A stretch of 64,000 nt of DNA from Chitinophagaceae bacterium (GCA_023957755.1 JAMLGT010000004.1:186001-250000); one strand, 5' to 3'; shown: positions 26,965-36,733, counted from the stretch's first letter. Made by a program: numbers and translations. The notes: a model not told the origin generated them from the letters alone.

Positions 26965-27903
26965 TTATACGAAGGCATCGGTCACTGTCTGGATAAAATT
27001 GTTCTGTATCATTCTTTCTGCAATCTGCAGCATATTATTAAAGGCTGTGGCTCCAGAAATGCCATGACCTATTATTACAGGTTTATTAACCCCTAATACC
27101 GGGACTCCACCATACATTTCAAAATTAAACCTGTTCAGGTATTCGTCCTTTATCTGGTGGCTCTTAAAGATATCGTAGAAGGATTCTGCAAATTTGAGCA
27201 TCACATTACCGGTAAATCCCTCGCATACATACACGTCGGCTTTATTCTTCAGGAGATCCCGGCCTTCTGCATTTCCTGTAAACAGGATTCTGTTGCATTC
27301 TTTTAAGAGCGGGTAGGCGGTCTGGCAGAGAATGTTTCCTTTGCCTTCTTCCTCTCCAATATTCAGAAGTGCTACTCTGGGGTTGTCTATATTTAAAATA
27401 TGTTGAGAATAAAGGCTACCCAGAATTGCAAACTGCACAAGGTTTTCAGGCTTGCAGTCTGCGTTAAGCCCTACATCAATAAGTAGTGATAATGTGCCAT
27501 CCTCCTGAGGGATATATGCTCCGATGGCTGGTCTAGTCACGCCGGGAATACTCTTAATACTGTAAAGTGCTCCCACCATCATTGCTCCGGTATTTCCTGC
27601 ACTGATGAAGGCATCTGTCTGCGAGGTAGCAAGTAGTGTAAATCCTGCGTTAATAGAGGAATGTGGTTTGCTCTTAAGAGCTTTTGTAGGATGCTCGTGC
27701 ATCTCGATTACATCAGGTGCTACCACCCAATGCATAATATTTTCGTATTCCCTTAGCTCCTGCCTGGCATGATATATAGCGCTTTCTGTCCCGATGGCAG
27801 TAACCTTTCCGTGAAATTGTTTGTGTTCCAGAAAATCTTTTATCCCCAGTATCACATTTTCCGGGGCGAAATCACCTCCCATCAGGTCAATTGCTATATT
27901 CAT
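26965..27903 (-). CDS. plsX: Phosphate acyltransferase PlsX
   Basis: About 312 residues from the ATG at 27903 (MNIAIDLMGGDFAPE, the family's usual start; a longer frame begins at 27927). Conserved blocks: DAFISAGNTGAMM near residue 95, ALLNIGEEEGKGN and CEGFTGNVMLKFAE. It converts acyl-ACP to acyl-phosphate, the first step of phospholipid synthesis with PlsY. It is found in the widely conserved DUF177-rpmF-plsX order. plsC, the later acylation step, is elsewhere at 20.9 kb. Confidence 0.95.
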   Translation of the reverse strand: MNIAIDLMGGDFAPENVILGIKDFLEHKQFHGKVTAIGTESAIYHARQELREYENIMHWVVAPDVIEMHEHPTKALKSKPHSSINAGFTLLATSQTDAFISAGNTGAMMVGALYSIKSIPGVTRPAIGAYIPQEDGTLSLLIDVGLNADCKPENLVQFAILGSLYSQHILNIDNPRVALLNIGEEEGKGNILCQTAYPLLKECNRILFTGNAEGRDLLKNKADVYVCEGFTGNVMLKFAESFYDIFKSHQIKDEYLNRFNFEMYGGVPVLGVNKPVIIGHGISGATAFNNMLQIAERMIQNNFIQTVTDAFV

Positions 27904-28019
27904 CGTTTGGTTTTGGTCCGTAACCATTAATACGGAGGTAATAAAAAAAATCCAAAAACAAGATCGAAGTTAATCAATCCTATTTTCGGATTCAAAATAC
28001 AATTTTTTGGAAAAAGTAC

Positions 28020-28214
28020 TCAGGATTTTAGCGGAGCTTTTTCAGAAACCACCTTTCCTTTATAATAAAGTTTTCCTTCGCTTACGTGTGCGCGATGCCT
28101 CTCGTGAGTTTCGCCTGTGGAAGCATCAACACTCAGGGTTGGGGCTGTAGCCTTATAATGAGTTCTTCTTTTTGCACTTCTTTGCTGACTGTGTCTGCGC
28201 TTTGGATTGGGCAT
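28020..28214 (-). CDS. rpmF: 50S ribosomal protein L32
   Basis: 64 residues with the L32 N-terminus [20 protein letters not shown]. The zinc-binding cysteines found in some L32 proteins are absent (a C-minus form: ...[19 protein letters not shown]). It is encoded 11 bases after the DUF177 gene and upstream of plsX. Confidence 0.95.
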   Translation of the reverse strand: MPNPKRRHSQQRSAKRRTHYKATAPTLSVDASTGETHERHRAHVSEGKLYYKGKVVSEKAPLKS

Positions 28215-28225
28215 AACTGTAATTA

Positions 28226-28771
28226 TTAATTTTGATTCTTTCTAAATTGTTCAAGCCCCTGTTTTAGCGGGCTGTTATTTTCGTTTGACCTGTTTTTCAT
28301 CTTTTCCAGCATTTCAAGTACCTCTTTGTTACAGCGTGAATTACCTTTTTCATCTTCGCCACATTCCCTTTGGTTAGGGATACTCAGCAACACAAATTCG
28401 TAAATCAGTGTGGCAAGATGCAGGTGGCTTTCAGTGCGGCTGATGTAGAAGATATCCGGATCTTCTTCATTGGCGTTCATTTCTTCCGCATTATCTACCT
28501 GCTTAACTACTGCATGAAACTCATCCCAAAGTGATAGTTTGAGCGGATTGCCACAGCGGTCACATATTGCATCTACACTACCATCCACATCAAATTTGAG
28601 CAACATCAGGCCGTTCGATTTTTCAAGTGTTACCCTGACTACAGCCTGACAATTTTCAAAGTCTTGCTCGCCGAAATTTTCAAAAAACTTATTGTCAACT
28701 TCAAATTCAAAGTTATGGATACCAGGTTTTAGACCTACAAAAGCTATGTCGAATTCCCTCAATCTGCTCAT
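28226..28771 (-). CDS. DUF177 (YceD) family protein
   Basis: 181 residues. The YceD/DUF177 pattern includes a central CDRCGNPL motif (Cys pair near residue 116) followed by acidic residues and [20 protein letters not shown], a second cysteine cluster. Members are linked to 23S rRNA processing or ribosome assembly in other organisms. It heads the DUF177-rpmF-plsX operon. Confidence 0.88.
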   Translation of the reverse strand: MSRLREFDIAFVGLKPGIHNFEFEVDNKFFENFGEQDFENCQAVVRVTLEKSNGLMLLKFDVDGSVDAICDRCGNPLKLSLWDEFHAVVKQVDNAEEMNANEEDPDIFYISRTESHLHLATLIYEFVLLSIPNQRECGEDEKGNSRCNKEVLEMLEKMKNRSNENNSPLKQGLEQFRKNQN

Positions 28772-28863
28772 AACCTTCCTTTGAAAGCGAGCAAAGGTAA
28801 TAATTCCGCACGAGAATTCTTACAAAAAATGGAGGAAATTAACAATATTGGCCCTGTATGGCA

Positions 28864-30081
28864 TCAGATACCAAACTGGCGTTCTGCCATTTCTCTGATA
28901 TTGTCCCCAATAGCGAGAGAGGCAGTGGCTGCGGGTGAAGGGGCATTTAATACATGGATGCTTGTATCTCTGAATTCAATCCGAAAATCATCCCTGGTAT
29001 CACCATCAGCACTTAAGAGCATAGCCCTGACCCCTGACCGGCCGGGATGGATATCTTCCATGGTTAAGCTCGGAATAAGGCGTTGAAGTGTCTTAAGGAA
29101 TCTCTTCTTTGAGAAAGCGCGCCTGTATTCATTTATCCCAAACGTCATATTATTAAAAAATAGGCGCCAGGTACCACGATAGCCTAAAGCATCAATCGTA
29201 TCCCTGAAGTTGAAGTCCGTTTTACCATATCCTTCCCGTTTGAAGGTGAATACTGCATTGGGGCCACACTCAATATCTCCACTGGTCATTCGGGTAAAGT
29301 GTACCCCCAGAAAGGGAAATGCCGGATTGGGAACAGGGTAGATAAGATTTTTCACCTTATGCTTTGCTTCGGGAGTGAGCTCGTAATAATCTCCGCGAAA
29401 GCCCACTACCTGCTCTTTCACTTTTGCGTGTGCTTTTCTTGCGAGGCGGTCTGCCTGCAATCCTCCGCAGAAGATCAGAAATCTGGATTTGAAAATGCCT
29501 TTGTCAGTTTTCACGATGTTCAAATCTCCCTCTTTATTAAAGTCCTGAGCCTCAGTGCTTAACATTAATTTGCTTTCGGGTTGGGTTGCGACAGCGATTT
29601 CTGCCATTTTCTCGGTGGCTTTCACAAAGTCAATGATCCCCGTATCAGGTACAAAGAGGCCGGCAATTCCTTCGCAATAAGGCTCTCTTTCTTTTATCTG
29701 TGCACTATTGATTTTCTCAATGCCTGTAAGGCCATTTTGCAATCCGGTGTTATAAATTTTTTCCAGATAGGGTAGTTCAGACTGCTCAGTAGCTACTACC
29801 ACTTTTCCACACACGTCATGGGGTATATGGTTCTCTTTTGCGAAGGCTACCAGGTCTTTTCGCCCTTGCACGCAATTCTTAGCTTTCAATGAACCCGGCT
29901 TATAATACAGCCCACTATGGAGGACGCCTGAATTATGACCTGTCTGGTGAGCGGCTAATCTGTTTTCCTTTTCAAGTAAAGCGATCTTCAGTTCAGGATG
30001 ATGCTGCTGTATTCTGTAAAATGTAGCGGCACCTACAATGCCTCCTCCTACAATTATGATATCAAATATTTGGTCTTCCAA
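28864..30081 (-). CDS. lhgO: L-2-hydroxyglutarate oxidase
   Basis: 405 residues, a DAO-family flavoprotein. The FAD-binding GxGxxG is in IIIVGGGIVGAATFYRI at the N-terminus. Diagnostic LhgO segments are AAHQTGHNSGVLHSGLYY near residue 45, the FVPDTGIIDF motif and HPGRSGVRAMLLS near 345. It oxidises L-2-hydroxyglutarate to 2-oxoglutarate, feeding electrons to the respiratory chain. It is transcribed alone, convergent with nothing and divergent from the DUF3810 gene. Confidence 0.92.
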   Translation of the reverse strand: MEDQIFDIIIVGGGIVGAATFYRIQQHHPELKIALLEKENRLAAHQTGHNSGVLHSGLYYKPGSLKAKNCVQGRKDLVAFAKENHIPHDVCGKVVVATEQSELPYLEKIYNTGLQNGLTGIEKINSAQIKEREPYCEGIAGLFVPDTGIIDFVKATEKMAEIAVATQPESKLMLSTEAQDFNKEGDLNIVKTDKGIFKSRFLIFCGGLQADRLARKAHAKVKEQVVGFRGDYYELTPEAKHKVKNLIYPVPNPAFPFLGVHFTRMTSGDIECGPNAVFTFKREGYGKTDFNFRDTIDALGYRGTWRLFFNNMTFGINEYRRAFSKKRFLKTLQRLIPSLTMEDIHPGRSGVRAMLLSADGDTRDDFRIEFRDTSIHVLNAPSPAATASLAIGDNIREMAERQFGI

Positions 30082-30234
30082 TTGTATCCTTGTTTTATAT
30101 GATTAAGAAAAACAGAGGCTGCAAATTTAATTCTTCCCTAATTACACTGCTATGATAGTTTTCCTCCGGGGGAGTTTGAAAGTATTCAGGCATTATTTTA
30201 GATAAATATTTATAGATTAGATTTGGCCAGGTTT

Positions 30235-31317
30235 ATGAAATTCGGAAAGAAAAGAAGGAATTGGTTTATTGTACTCTTATTGCTGGTAATAGCTTTAGCT
30301 GTTTTTGGCTTTAGCCGGCCAAGGGTAGAGACTGATTTTTCTACAGGCTGGTATCCGTCTTTTTCAGTGGTACAGCGTAATATCACGGGGTGGATTCCTT
30401 TTAGTGTGGGGGATATTATTTATTTAATAGTGTTTCTCAGTATCCTGTTCGCTGTGATCAGATTTGTTAATAAAGCCATCAGCCGGAAGCTGAATAGGAG
30501 GGCGCTCGTGGCGAGTCTTGGAAAGTGGGTTTTAACGCTGTTAGCTGTTTATATTATTTTTCAGTCGTTCTGGGGATTAAATTACAACCGGCAGGGGATT
30601 GCGTTCCAGCTTAGGCTTGAAAAGCCTCGGTATGATACTGCTGCCCTCCTGAAGTTGCAGACCTTCCTTTTGGGTCAGGTGAATAGTTCTAAGGAAGAAC
30701 TGAACGTAAGTGAGAAGGGATATCCTGAAAACCGGGAAATTTTTAATAGAGGTACTGCAGTTTATCATCAGGCAGCTATTTCGTTTCCATTTCTTCAATA
30801 TTCACCTGCATCGATAAAGTCATCCTTATTTGGAAAAGCAGGAAATTACCTTGGATTTACAGGATATTATAATCCTTTTACGGGTGAAGCACAGGTAAAT
30901 ACTACAGTACCACGTTTTCTGATCCCGATTATTACCGCACATGAAATGGCGCACCAACTTGGTTATGCCAAAGAGAATGAAGCAAGTTTTGTCGGGTATC
31001 TGGTGAGCACTACTGCGGATGATCCATACTACAGGTATTCGGCCTATTTGGATTTGTTCTTTTATGTAAATGCCCAGGTAAGTGAATTTGATACATTAGC
31101 TACTCAGCAGGCGATATCTCAGTTAGATGAAGGTGTAAAAGCTGATATAAAAGAATGGCGGGATTTCGCACTAGCACATCGGACATTTATAAGTAAAGCC
31201 ACAACCTGGCTTTACGGAAAGTTCCTCGTTTGGTTCAATCAGCCGGAAGGCATCAAATCGTATGATGCTGTGGTTGCCCTTGTAATTTCTTATTATCAGA
31301 AGCAGGGTTTTTTGTAA
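30235..31317 (+). CDS. DUF3810 membrane protein with zinc-peptidase-like motif
   Basis: About 360 residues from the ATG at 30235 (MKFGKKRRNWFIVL; an in-frame TTG lies at 30223). There are three N-terminal membrane helices up to about residue 115, then a large extracytoplasmic domain. It contains GFTGYYNPFTGEAQVNT and ITAHEMAHQLGYAKENEASF, an HExxH motif followed by a Glu that matches gluzincin-type metalloproteases. The family is restricted largely to Bacteroidota and its substrate is unknown. Confidence 0.85.
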   Translation: MKFGKKRRNWFIVLLLLVIALAVFGFSRPRVETDFSTGWYPSFSVVQRNITGWIPFSVGDIIYLIVFLSILFAVIRFVNKAISRKLNRRALVASLGKWVLTLLAVYIIFQSFWGLNYNRQGIAFQLRLEKPRYDTAALLKLQTFLLGQVNSSKEELNVSEKGYPENREIFNRGTAVYHQAAISFPFLQYSPASIKSSLFGKAGNYLGFTGYYNPFTGEAQVNTTVPRFLIPIITAHEMAHQLGYAKENEASFVGYLVSTTADDPYYRYSAYLDLFFYVNAQVSEFDTLATQQAISQLDEGVKADIKEWRDFALAHRTFISKATTWLYGKFLVWFNQPEGIKSYDAVVALVISYYQKQGFL

Positions 31318-31342
31318 GAGCGGAAGTAGCTGACATTTCCGT

Positions 31343-31498
31343 TTATTCACCTCCCGTGGGCGTTTTCAGATAGACGCTGTCACTCAAACTCAAGTAAATT
31401 GAACAATTGGCGCTATAGAGTCGGGCGTTTAATGATTCATACACCGAGTCCTTTCTGATAGCTGCAGTATCATTACTTTCTTGTATGGCTGGCTTCAT
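31343..31498 (-). CDS. Possible 51-codon small gene overlapping the helicase 3' end
   Basis: An ATG at 31498 opens a 51-residue frame (MKPAIQESNDTAAIRKDSVY at the start, ending KTPTGGE) that overlaps the last 26 bases of the helicase gene in another frame and fills the gap to the DUF3810 gene. The composition is protein-like, with an amphipathic DSVYESLNARLYSA helix and a SIYLSLSDSVYLK strand pair. No homologue is recognised. It may be a real small protein, the worn C-terminal piece of a lost gene, or chance. Confidence 0.3.
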   Translation of the reverse strand: MKPAIQESNDTAAIRKDSVYESLNARLYSANCSIYLSLSDSVYLKTPTGGE

Positions 31499-33107
31499 TC
31501 ATTCGTATCACACGTCCCTTGAACTTCTTGCCATTAATTCGACTGGCCATGGCAGTAGCGTTTTTGGTATCTACTTCAATCCATGAGTTGAGCTCTCTAA
31601 GATCTATCTTCCCAATTTCTGCATTTCTCAGTTTGCTTTCGTTCAATACAAATTGTAGTAAGTTTAGTTTGTGGAATCCATCTTTGGTTCCCAGATTGAT
31701 AAAGAGTTTTTTGAACGACCCATCAGATTTTCTTACTCTGTTTTCATCGGATCTACTTCTGATTTCCTTTTCTTTAGGGATCCTTTTTACATTCAGGTCC
31801 GGTGCATTTTTGTAAGATTCAAGAAATGGATTTAACTGAAGTGTGATAATTTTTTTCAAAAGCTCTTCAGCCGACAGAAGTGCCAGGTCGCTGTTTATTG
31901 TATGAAGGAAGCCTTCAATTTCGTCGTCTGTTTCAGTCTGTAGTAGTTGTTGTACAAAAGATTGCACTTTTTTCCTGCATACATCCGCTGCTTCGGGAAA
32001 ATCCATTTTATGAATGGGGGCTTTGATAAGTTTTTCAATCTCCCGGATTCGGTACAGTTCTCTGGAATGGCAAATGGAGAGGCATATTCCGGTTTTGCCG
32101 GCTCGTCCGGTTCGGCCGCTTCTGTGTGTATATACTTCGGGATCATCAGGCAATTCGTAGTTGATTACATGGGTGATACCATCTACGTCAATTCCACGGG
32201 CGGCTACATCAGTCGCTACCAAAAGTTGGAGTGATTTATCTCTGAAACGTCTCATCACCCTGTCGCGTTGTTGTTGTGAGAGGTCGCCATGAAGTGGTTC
32301 CAGCGCATACCCTTCCTTGCTGAGTTTCTCTGTAACTTCCTGTGCTCCTGCTTTAGTACGCGTAAAGATGATACCATAGAGATCGGGATTGAAATCAATA
32401 AGTCGTTTGAGTGCATCAAAACGAAGGTGGGCACTCGTCATATAATACTGGTGCTCGATGTTTGCGTTTGTGGCATTCTTTTTACCGATAGTTATTTCAA
32501 CGGGCTTGTTCATGTAGTTGCGTGAAATGGCCCGTACATCATCAGGCATAGTGGCACTGAAGAGCCATGTGGCTTCACGGTTAACTGTGTTTTCCAGGAT
32601 GAAGTCGATATCGTCTCTGAAGCCCATGTTAAGCATTTCATCAGCTTCATCCAGAACTACGTATTTCACTTTATGCAGATCAATTGCCTTACGTTCGATA
32701 AGATCAATAAGGCGTCCGGGGGTGGCTGCTACAATTTGTACACCTGATTTGATGTTTCTTATCTGTGCAGTGATTGAAGTGCCTCCATATACTGCTTCTG
32801 TGAAAATTTGTTTTTTGTATTTCTTGAAATCTTTGAAATCGTTGTGAATCTGAATACATAATTCTCTGGTCGGGCATACAATGAGTGCCTGCGGATACTT
32901 ATGATTCGCTTCGATTAATTGCAATAAGGGAAGTCCGAAGGCGGCTGTCTTTCCTGTCCCTGTTTGTGCCAGCCCGACAAAGTCTTTAACACCTGTAAGT
33001 AGTACAGGGATTGCCTTTTCCTGGATAGGAGTCGGAGATTCAAATCCTAAATCGGTGATAGCATGAAGCAGATTATCCTCAAGTCCCAGGTCAGTGAATG
33101 ATGTCAT
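31473..33107 (-). CDS. DEAD-box RNA helicase with DbpA-type C-terminal domain
   Basis: 544 residues. The Q motif and motif I are FESPTPIQEKAIPVL and GLAQTGTGKTAAFGLPLL. Motif II is VLDEADEMLNMGF, motif III FSATMP, and motif VI HRSGRTGRAGKTG. After ~430 comes a spacer and a DbpA/CsdA-like RNA-binding domain (FKKLFINLGTKDGFHKLNLL ... WIEVDTKNATAMASRINGK). It is likely a cold-shock or ribosome-assembly helicase. It is monocistronic with a ~200-base upstream region. Confidence 0.93.
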   Translation of the reverse strand: MTSFTDLGLEDNLLHAITDLGFESPTPIQEKAIPVLLTGVKDFVGLAQTGTGKTAAFGLPLLQLIEANHKYPQALIVCPTRELCIQIHNDFKDFKKYKKQIFTEAVYGGTSITAQIRNIKSGVQIVAATPGRLIDLIERKAIDLHKVKYVVLDEADEMLNMGFRDDIDFILENTVNREATWLFSATMPDDVRAISRNYMNKPVEITIGKKNATNANIEHQYYMTSAHLRFDALKRLIDFNPDLYGIIFTRTKAGAQEVTEKLSKEGYALEPLHGDLSQQQRDRVMRRFRDKSLQLLVATDVAARGIDVDGITHVINYELPDDPEVYTHRSGRTGRAGKTGICLSICHSRELYRIREIEKLIKAPIHKMDFPEAADVCRKKVQSFVQQLLQTETDDEIEGFLHTINSDLALLSAEELLKKIITLQLNPFLESYKNAPDLNVKRIPKEKEIRSRSDENRVRKSDGSFKKLFINLGTKDGFHKLNLLQFVLNESKLRNAEIGKIDLRELNSWIEVDTKNATAMASRINGKKFKGRVIRMNEASHTRK

Positions 33108-33305
33108 TCTAAATTTTTTAAGGGCGCAAAGGTATCTGTTTTGAGGGGGTTCTTAAGATTTATTTAAAACTTAATCCATAAATATTAGCCAATAAACCTA
33201 AAGTATGTATGATGGTCTGAAGGTTGTGAGTTAACAGAGATTTCACTAGCAAGGCTATGCCCGGCGTATTAAAGTTGTTATTTTCACCTCAAAAATTAAA
33301 CTACC

Positions 33306-33890
33306 ATGAAAACAAAACTCTTTCTCGCCTTGTCATTATTTTTTCTGACAGGGACTCTTTCCGCACAAAACTTTGTCATCGGAATCAAGGGCGGTGCCAA
33401 TATGGGAAAAATTGACGGCAAATCGTTTAAGGACGAATTCAAGATGGGATATCAGGTAGGCGCCTTTGCCACCATACCACTTGGTAAAAGAGTGGGTTTA
33501 CAGCCGGAGGTTGTGTTTAATCAGATTAATGTAGATACCAGTAATCGATTCAGTGACATCTACAACGACTTTTCGAATAATGTAAAGGGAATCCAGTTGA
33601 AAGAATTACTTATTCCTTTGATGTTGAATGTAAATTTGAACAAGTATCTGGCATTGCAGGTTGGGCCGCAGTTTAGCGTGATTTTAGATCAGGATAAGAA
33701 TATCCTTCAAAATGGAAAGGATGCGTTTAAGAGTGGAAATTTTGCGGTAGCTGCAGGGTTGCAGGCAGCGTTTTCAAAGTTCAGAGTGTATGGCCGCTTT
33801 GCAGGTGGAGTTACTAACCTGGACAATGTGGGTAATAATGACTCCTGGAAAGTGCAGAATATACAATTAGGTATTGGCCTGGCATTATAA
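33306..33890 (+). CDS. PorT-family outer-membrane beta-barrel protein
   Basis: 194 residues with a signal peptide (FLALSLFFLTGTLSAQ) and the outer-membrane barrel pattern common in Bacteroidota: FVIGIKGGANMGKIDG, LGKRVGLQPEVVFNQ, IPLMLNVNLNKYLALQVGPQ and RFAGGVTNLDN, ending IQLGIGLAL. The family is the generic PorT/OMP_b-brl group; its function is unknown. It is monocistronic. Confidence 0.85.
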   Translation: MKTKLFLALSLFFLTGTLSAQNFVIGIKGGANMGKIDGKSFKDEFKMGYQVGAFATIPLGKRVGLQPEVVFNQINVDTSNRFSDIYNDFSNNVKGIQLKELLIPLMLNVNLNKYLALQVGPQFSVILDQDKNILQNGKDAFKSGNFAVAAGLQAAFSKFRVYGRFAGGVTNLDNVGNNDSWKVQNIQLGIGLAL

Positions 33891-33901
33891 GCCGGCTGAT
33901 G

Positions 33902-34471
33902 CTAGCGAATCCTTTCCAATTCACCATGTTCATTGAGCCTGATGATTTGGGAAGGATTTTTCTTTTCGAGGAATTCGCGTGCATATTCCACTACGTAATC
34001 TGCTTTTGAAAGAATAGAATCGTCTATTTCATTGTAAAGGGAAGGTGTAGGTTTACCTGATATGTTAGCTGAGGTGGATATAATTGGCCTTCCCAGGTGT
34101 TCAATTAGATTCTTACAAAATGGGTCAGAGGCAATTCTGATAGCAATAGTGCCATCTTCATTAATTAAATTCGATGGGAGATGGGTTGCTTTTTCAAATA
34201 TAGCGGTAGTGGGAGTCTTTGATAGTTTCATTTCTGTTAATAGTAATTCCGAAGGGGCTTCCACATACAGCCTGAGCATATCCTCACTGCTCATAAGTAG
34301 AATCATTGATTTCTTATGACTTCGCTGTTTTATTTTGTATATCCTTTCAACAGATGTTGCATTTGTGGCATCGCATCCAATACCCCATACAGTGTCGGTG
34401 GGATACACAATTATTCCCCCGCTTTTCAGCGTAATTAGCGCTTTATGAATAGATTCATCAAAAGTGTCCAT
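33902..34471 (-). CDS. tsaC: L-threonylcarbamoyladenylate synthase (YrdC/Sua5 type)
   Basis: 189 residues: the YrdC fold starts GGIIVYPTDTVWGIGCDATN, then RIYKIKQRSHKKSMILLMSS, TIAIRIASDPF and PIISTSANISGKPTP. It makes threonylcarbamoyl-AMP for the t6A modification of tRNAs. It is a short form without the Sua5 C-terminal domain. It converges with the barrel gene, 11 bases away. Confidence 0.93.
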   Translation of the reverse strand: MDTFDESIHKALITLKSGGIIVYPTDTVWGIGCDATNATSVERIYKIKQRSHKKSMILLMSSEDMLRLYVEAPSELLLTEMKLSKTPTTAIFEKATHLPSNLINEDGTIAIRIASDPFCKNLIEHLGRPIISTSANISGKPTPSLYNEIDDSILSKADYVVEYAREFLEKKNPSQIIRLNEHGELERIR

Positions 34472-34644
34472 TGGTGATAAGTAGATTTTACCTCAGGCTG
34501 TCAAAATTAGATTTTAGTAGGCAATTGGGCTATTGAATATCTACTTAACGGTAATTTGTCAGGCTAATTTTGATTTATTACCGCCGATATAATCTTTGTC
34601 CGGAAGCAAAGGCCGTAATGTATTTTTGCTCTCAAAAGATAATA

Positions 34645-35466
34645 ATGGACTTAGAATTACTGATTGCAGAGGTCTGGAAGAACCGTGATTTGCTTGCAGA
34701 TGAAAAATATCTCAATGGGATAAGAAGTGTTATAGACCTTGTGGACAAAGGGCAATTGCGTGCCGCATCACCTGATCCTGAAATGCCCGGTGGATGGAGA
34801 GTGAATGAATGGGTGAAGCAGGCAATCTTATTATATTTTGGTATTCAGAAGATGGAAACCTATTCGTTGCCTCCTTTTGAATTTTATGATAAGATGAAAC
34901 TTAAGTCAGATTATGCATCCATTGGTGTGCGGGCGGTACCGCATGCAGTAGCAAGGTATGGAAGTTTTCTCGGCAGGAATGTGGTGATGATGCCTTCTTA
35001 TGTAAACATAGGTGCGTATGTGGATGAGGGTACAATGGTGGATACATGGGCTACAGTAGGGAGTTGCGCACAGATCGGTAAGAATGTGCATTTGAGTGGT
35101 GGGGTAGGTATAGGGGGTGTGCTGGAACCCCTGCAGGCAAGTCCTGTAATTGTAGAAGACGGCTGTTTTATCGGAAGTCGATGTATTGTGGTTGAAGGGG
35201 TAAAGGTCGAGAAGGAGGCTGTGTTGGGTGCCAATGTAGTATTGACCCAGTCAACAAAAATTATAGATGTGAGCGGAGATGTGCCGGTTGAGTACAGAGG
35301 ATATGTGCCTTCGCGTAGTGTCGTCATCCCGGGTACTTATCCGAAGGAGTTTCCTGCAGGTGAATTTCATGTGAGTTGTGCCTTGATAATCGGAAAGAGA
35401 AAAGAAAGTACAGATAAGAAGACAAGCCTGAACGAGGCGTTGAGAGAATTCAACGTGAGTGTCTAA
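34645..35466 (+). CDS. dapD: 2,3,4,5-tetrahydropyridine-2,6-dicarboxylate N-succinyltransferase
   Basis: 273 residues from the ATG at 34645 (MDLELLIAEVWKNRD); the frame stays open to 34570, but only this start fits the family. After the N-terminal helical part (WRVNEWVKQAILLYF) comes a left-handed beta-helix of hexapeptide repeats: AVARYGSFLGRNVVMMPSYV, VGSCAQIGKNVHLSGGVGIG and VIVEDGCFIGSRC. It acts in the succinylase route to meso-diaminopimelate and lysine. With mpl at 60.3 kb this implies DAP-type peptidoglycan. Confidence 0.95.
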   Translation: MDLELLIAEVWKNRDLLADEKYLNGIRSVIDLVDKGQLRAASPDPEMPGGWRVNEWVKQAILLYFGIQKMETYSLPPFEFYDKMKLKSDYASIGVRAVPHAVARYGSFLGRNVVMMPSYVNIGAYVDEGTMVDTWATVGSCAQIGKNVHLSGGVGIGGVLEPLQASPVIVEDGCFIGSRCIVVEGVKVEKEAVLGANVVLTQSTKIIDVSGDVPVEYRGYVPSRSVVIPGTYPKEFPAGEFHVSCALIIGKRKESTDKKTSLNEALREFNVSV

Positions 35467-35858
35467 AGTGTATCCTTATTAAAACAACAGTCCCCGCTTA
35501 TGCAGGGACTTTAATTCGTTGTAAGAAAGTTTTGTTTCTTTTGGAAGCTTTTCGTAGATATTGGATAAAAAAGAAGTTGAATGAAAATAGTTTTTAGTTC
35601 GGGGTTAGTTTTTTAGGATTTAGGATTTTTTTTCAGCGGATTTGGATTTTGAACTTGTTTTTATCACTCAACTTCTAACACAAAAATAGGGGTGTGCAAA
35701 ACAATATCATAGCGCACTATTGCCCAATTTTAGATTCAAAGGAAATACTGCTATTATAGTAAGTTTACGATATGTCCTACGGGTACTTCTCCTATTTTAT
35801 ACCGGAGATAATGGTTTTCAATAGAAGGTAATACTGTAGAATATGTTTCTTTGCAGAA
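35467..35858. other. Gene-free gap between dapD and era
   Basis: A hairpin agtccc / gggact (35489-35494 and 35505-35510) follows dapD by 22 bases and may act as a weak terminator; the Ts after it are interrupted. The remaining ~340 bases are AT-rich with long T-runs and show no open frame, tRNA or repeat I can support. They should include the era promoter. Confidence 0.5.
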
Positions 35859-36722
35859 ATGAAAAGTGGATTTGTAAATATTTTTGGAAAGCCAAATGCC
35901 GGTAAGAGCACGTTGCTCAACCTGCTGGTGGGAGAGAAATTGGCCATTGTCACACCTAAAGTACAGACCACGCGCCACCGTATCAAGGGAATTGTGACTA
36001 CTGCCGAATATCAGATTATATTCTCAGATACTCCTGGAATTATTGAACCGAGATATAAGCTGCATGAGAAAATGATGGATGTAGTGAAGTCTGCCCGCGA
36101 GGATGCAGATGTGAAGATATTCGTAGCGGATATTACAGATAATCCGGAAGAAGTAGAAACTATATTTGCAGCTTTTAAGGATAAGACGCCCACCATTGTG
36201 GTGATTAATAAGACAGATCTGGCGCCCGAAAAGGTGTCTGACTCAATTTCATTTTTTCTTGGCAAAGGTTACAAGCACGTATTGCCGATCTCCTGTACAA
36301 TGGGCGCTGGTATTGCTGAGTTAATGAATCTGATAGTGTCATTATTACCTGAGGGGATTCCGTTTTATGATGAGGAGAACCTTACGGATCTGCCTATGCG
36401 GTTTTTTGTGGGTGAAATAATCAGAGAAAAGATTTTCTTACTCTATGAGGAGGAGGTGCCCTATCATACGACAGTGCTCGTGCAGGAATTTAAAGAAAAG
36501 AGCACACTGGTGAAGATCAGGGCTGATATCATAGTGCAACGGGAAACACAGAAGGCTATTCTGCTTGGGCGTCGGGGAGCAATGATAAAAGAACTGGGCA
36601 CACAGTCCAGAAAGGAGATTGAAGCTTTTATAGGAAATAAAGTGTTCCTGGAACTCTTTGTGAAGGTGCGGCCCCGATGGAGGGATAATGACACGCACCT
36701 CAGGGAATATGGATACAATTGA
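35859..36722 (+). CDS. era: GTPase Era
   Basis: 287 residues. G1 is NIFGKPNAGKSTLLN, switch I TTRHRIKG, G3 FSDTPG, and G4 VINKTD. The C-terminal type II KH domain carries QKAILLGRRGAMIKELGTQS. Era binds the 3' end of 16S rRNA during 30S maturation. It starts a unit in which a methyltransferase gene follows 11 bases later, and possibly aroC. Confidence 0.97.
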   Translation: MKSGFVNIFGKPNAGKSTLLNLLVGEKLAIVTPKVQTTRHRIKGIVTTAEYQIIFSDTPGIIEPRYKLHEKMMDVVKSAREDADVKIFVADITDNPEEVETIFAAFKDKTPTIVVINKTDLAPEKVSDSISFFLGKGYKHVLPISCTMGAGIAELMNLIVSLLPEGIPFYDEENLTDLPMRFFVGEIIREKIFLLYEEEVPYHTTVLVQEFKEKSTLVKIRADIIVQRETQKAILLGRRGAMIKELGTQSRKEIEAFIGNKVFLELFVKVRPRWRDNDTHLREYGYN

Positions 36723-36733
36723 CACATTAGATT

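Noticed and set aside
28781-29086. 101-codon plus-strand frame overlapping the lhgO 3' end
   Set aside because: Most of it is antisense to the lhgO gene, and the DUF177 promoter region covers the rest.
34998-35327. 109-codon minus-strand frame inside dapD
   Set aside because: The repetitive T/P-rich product is the antisense of hexapeptide repeats.
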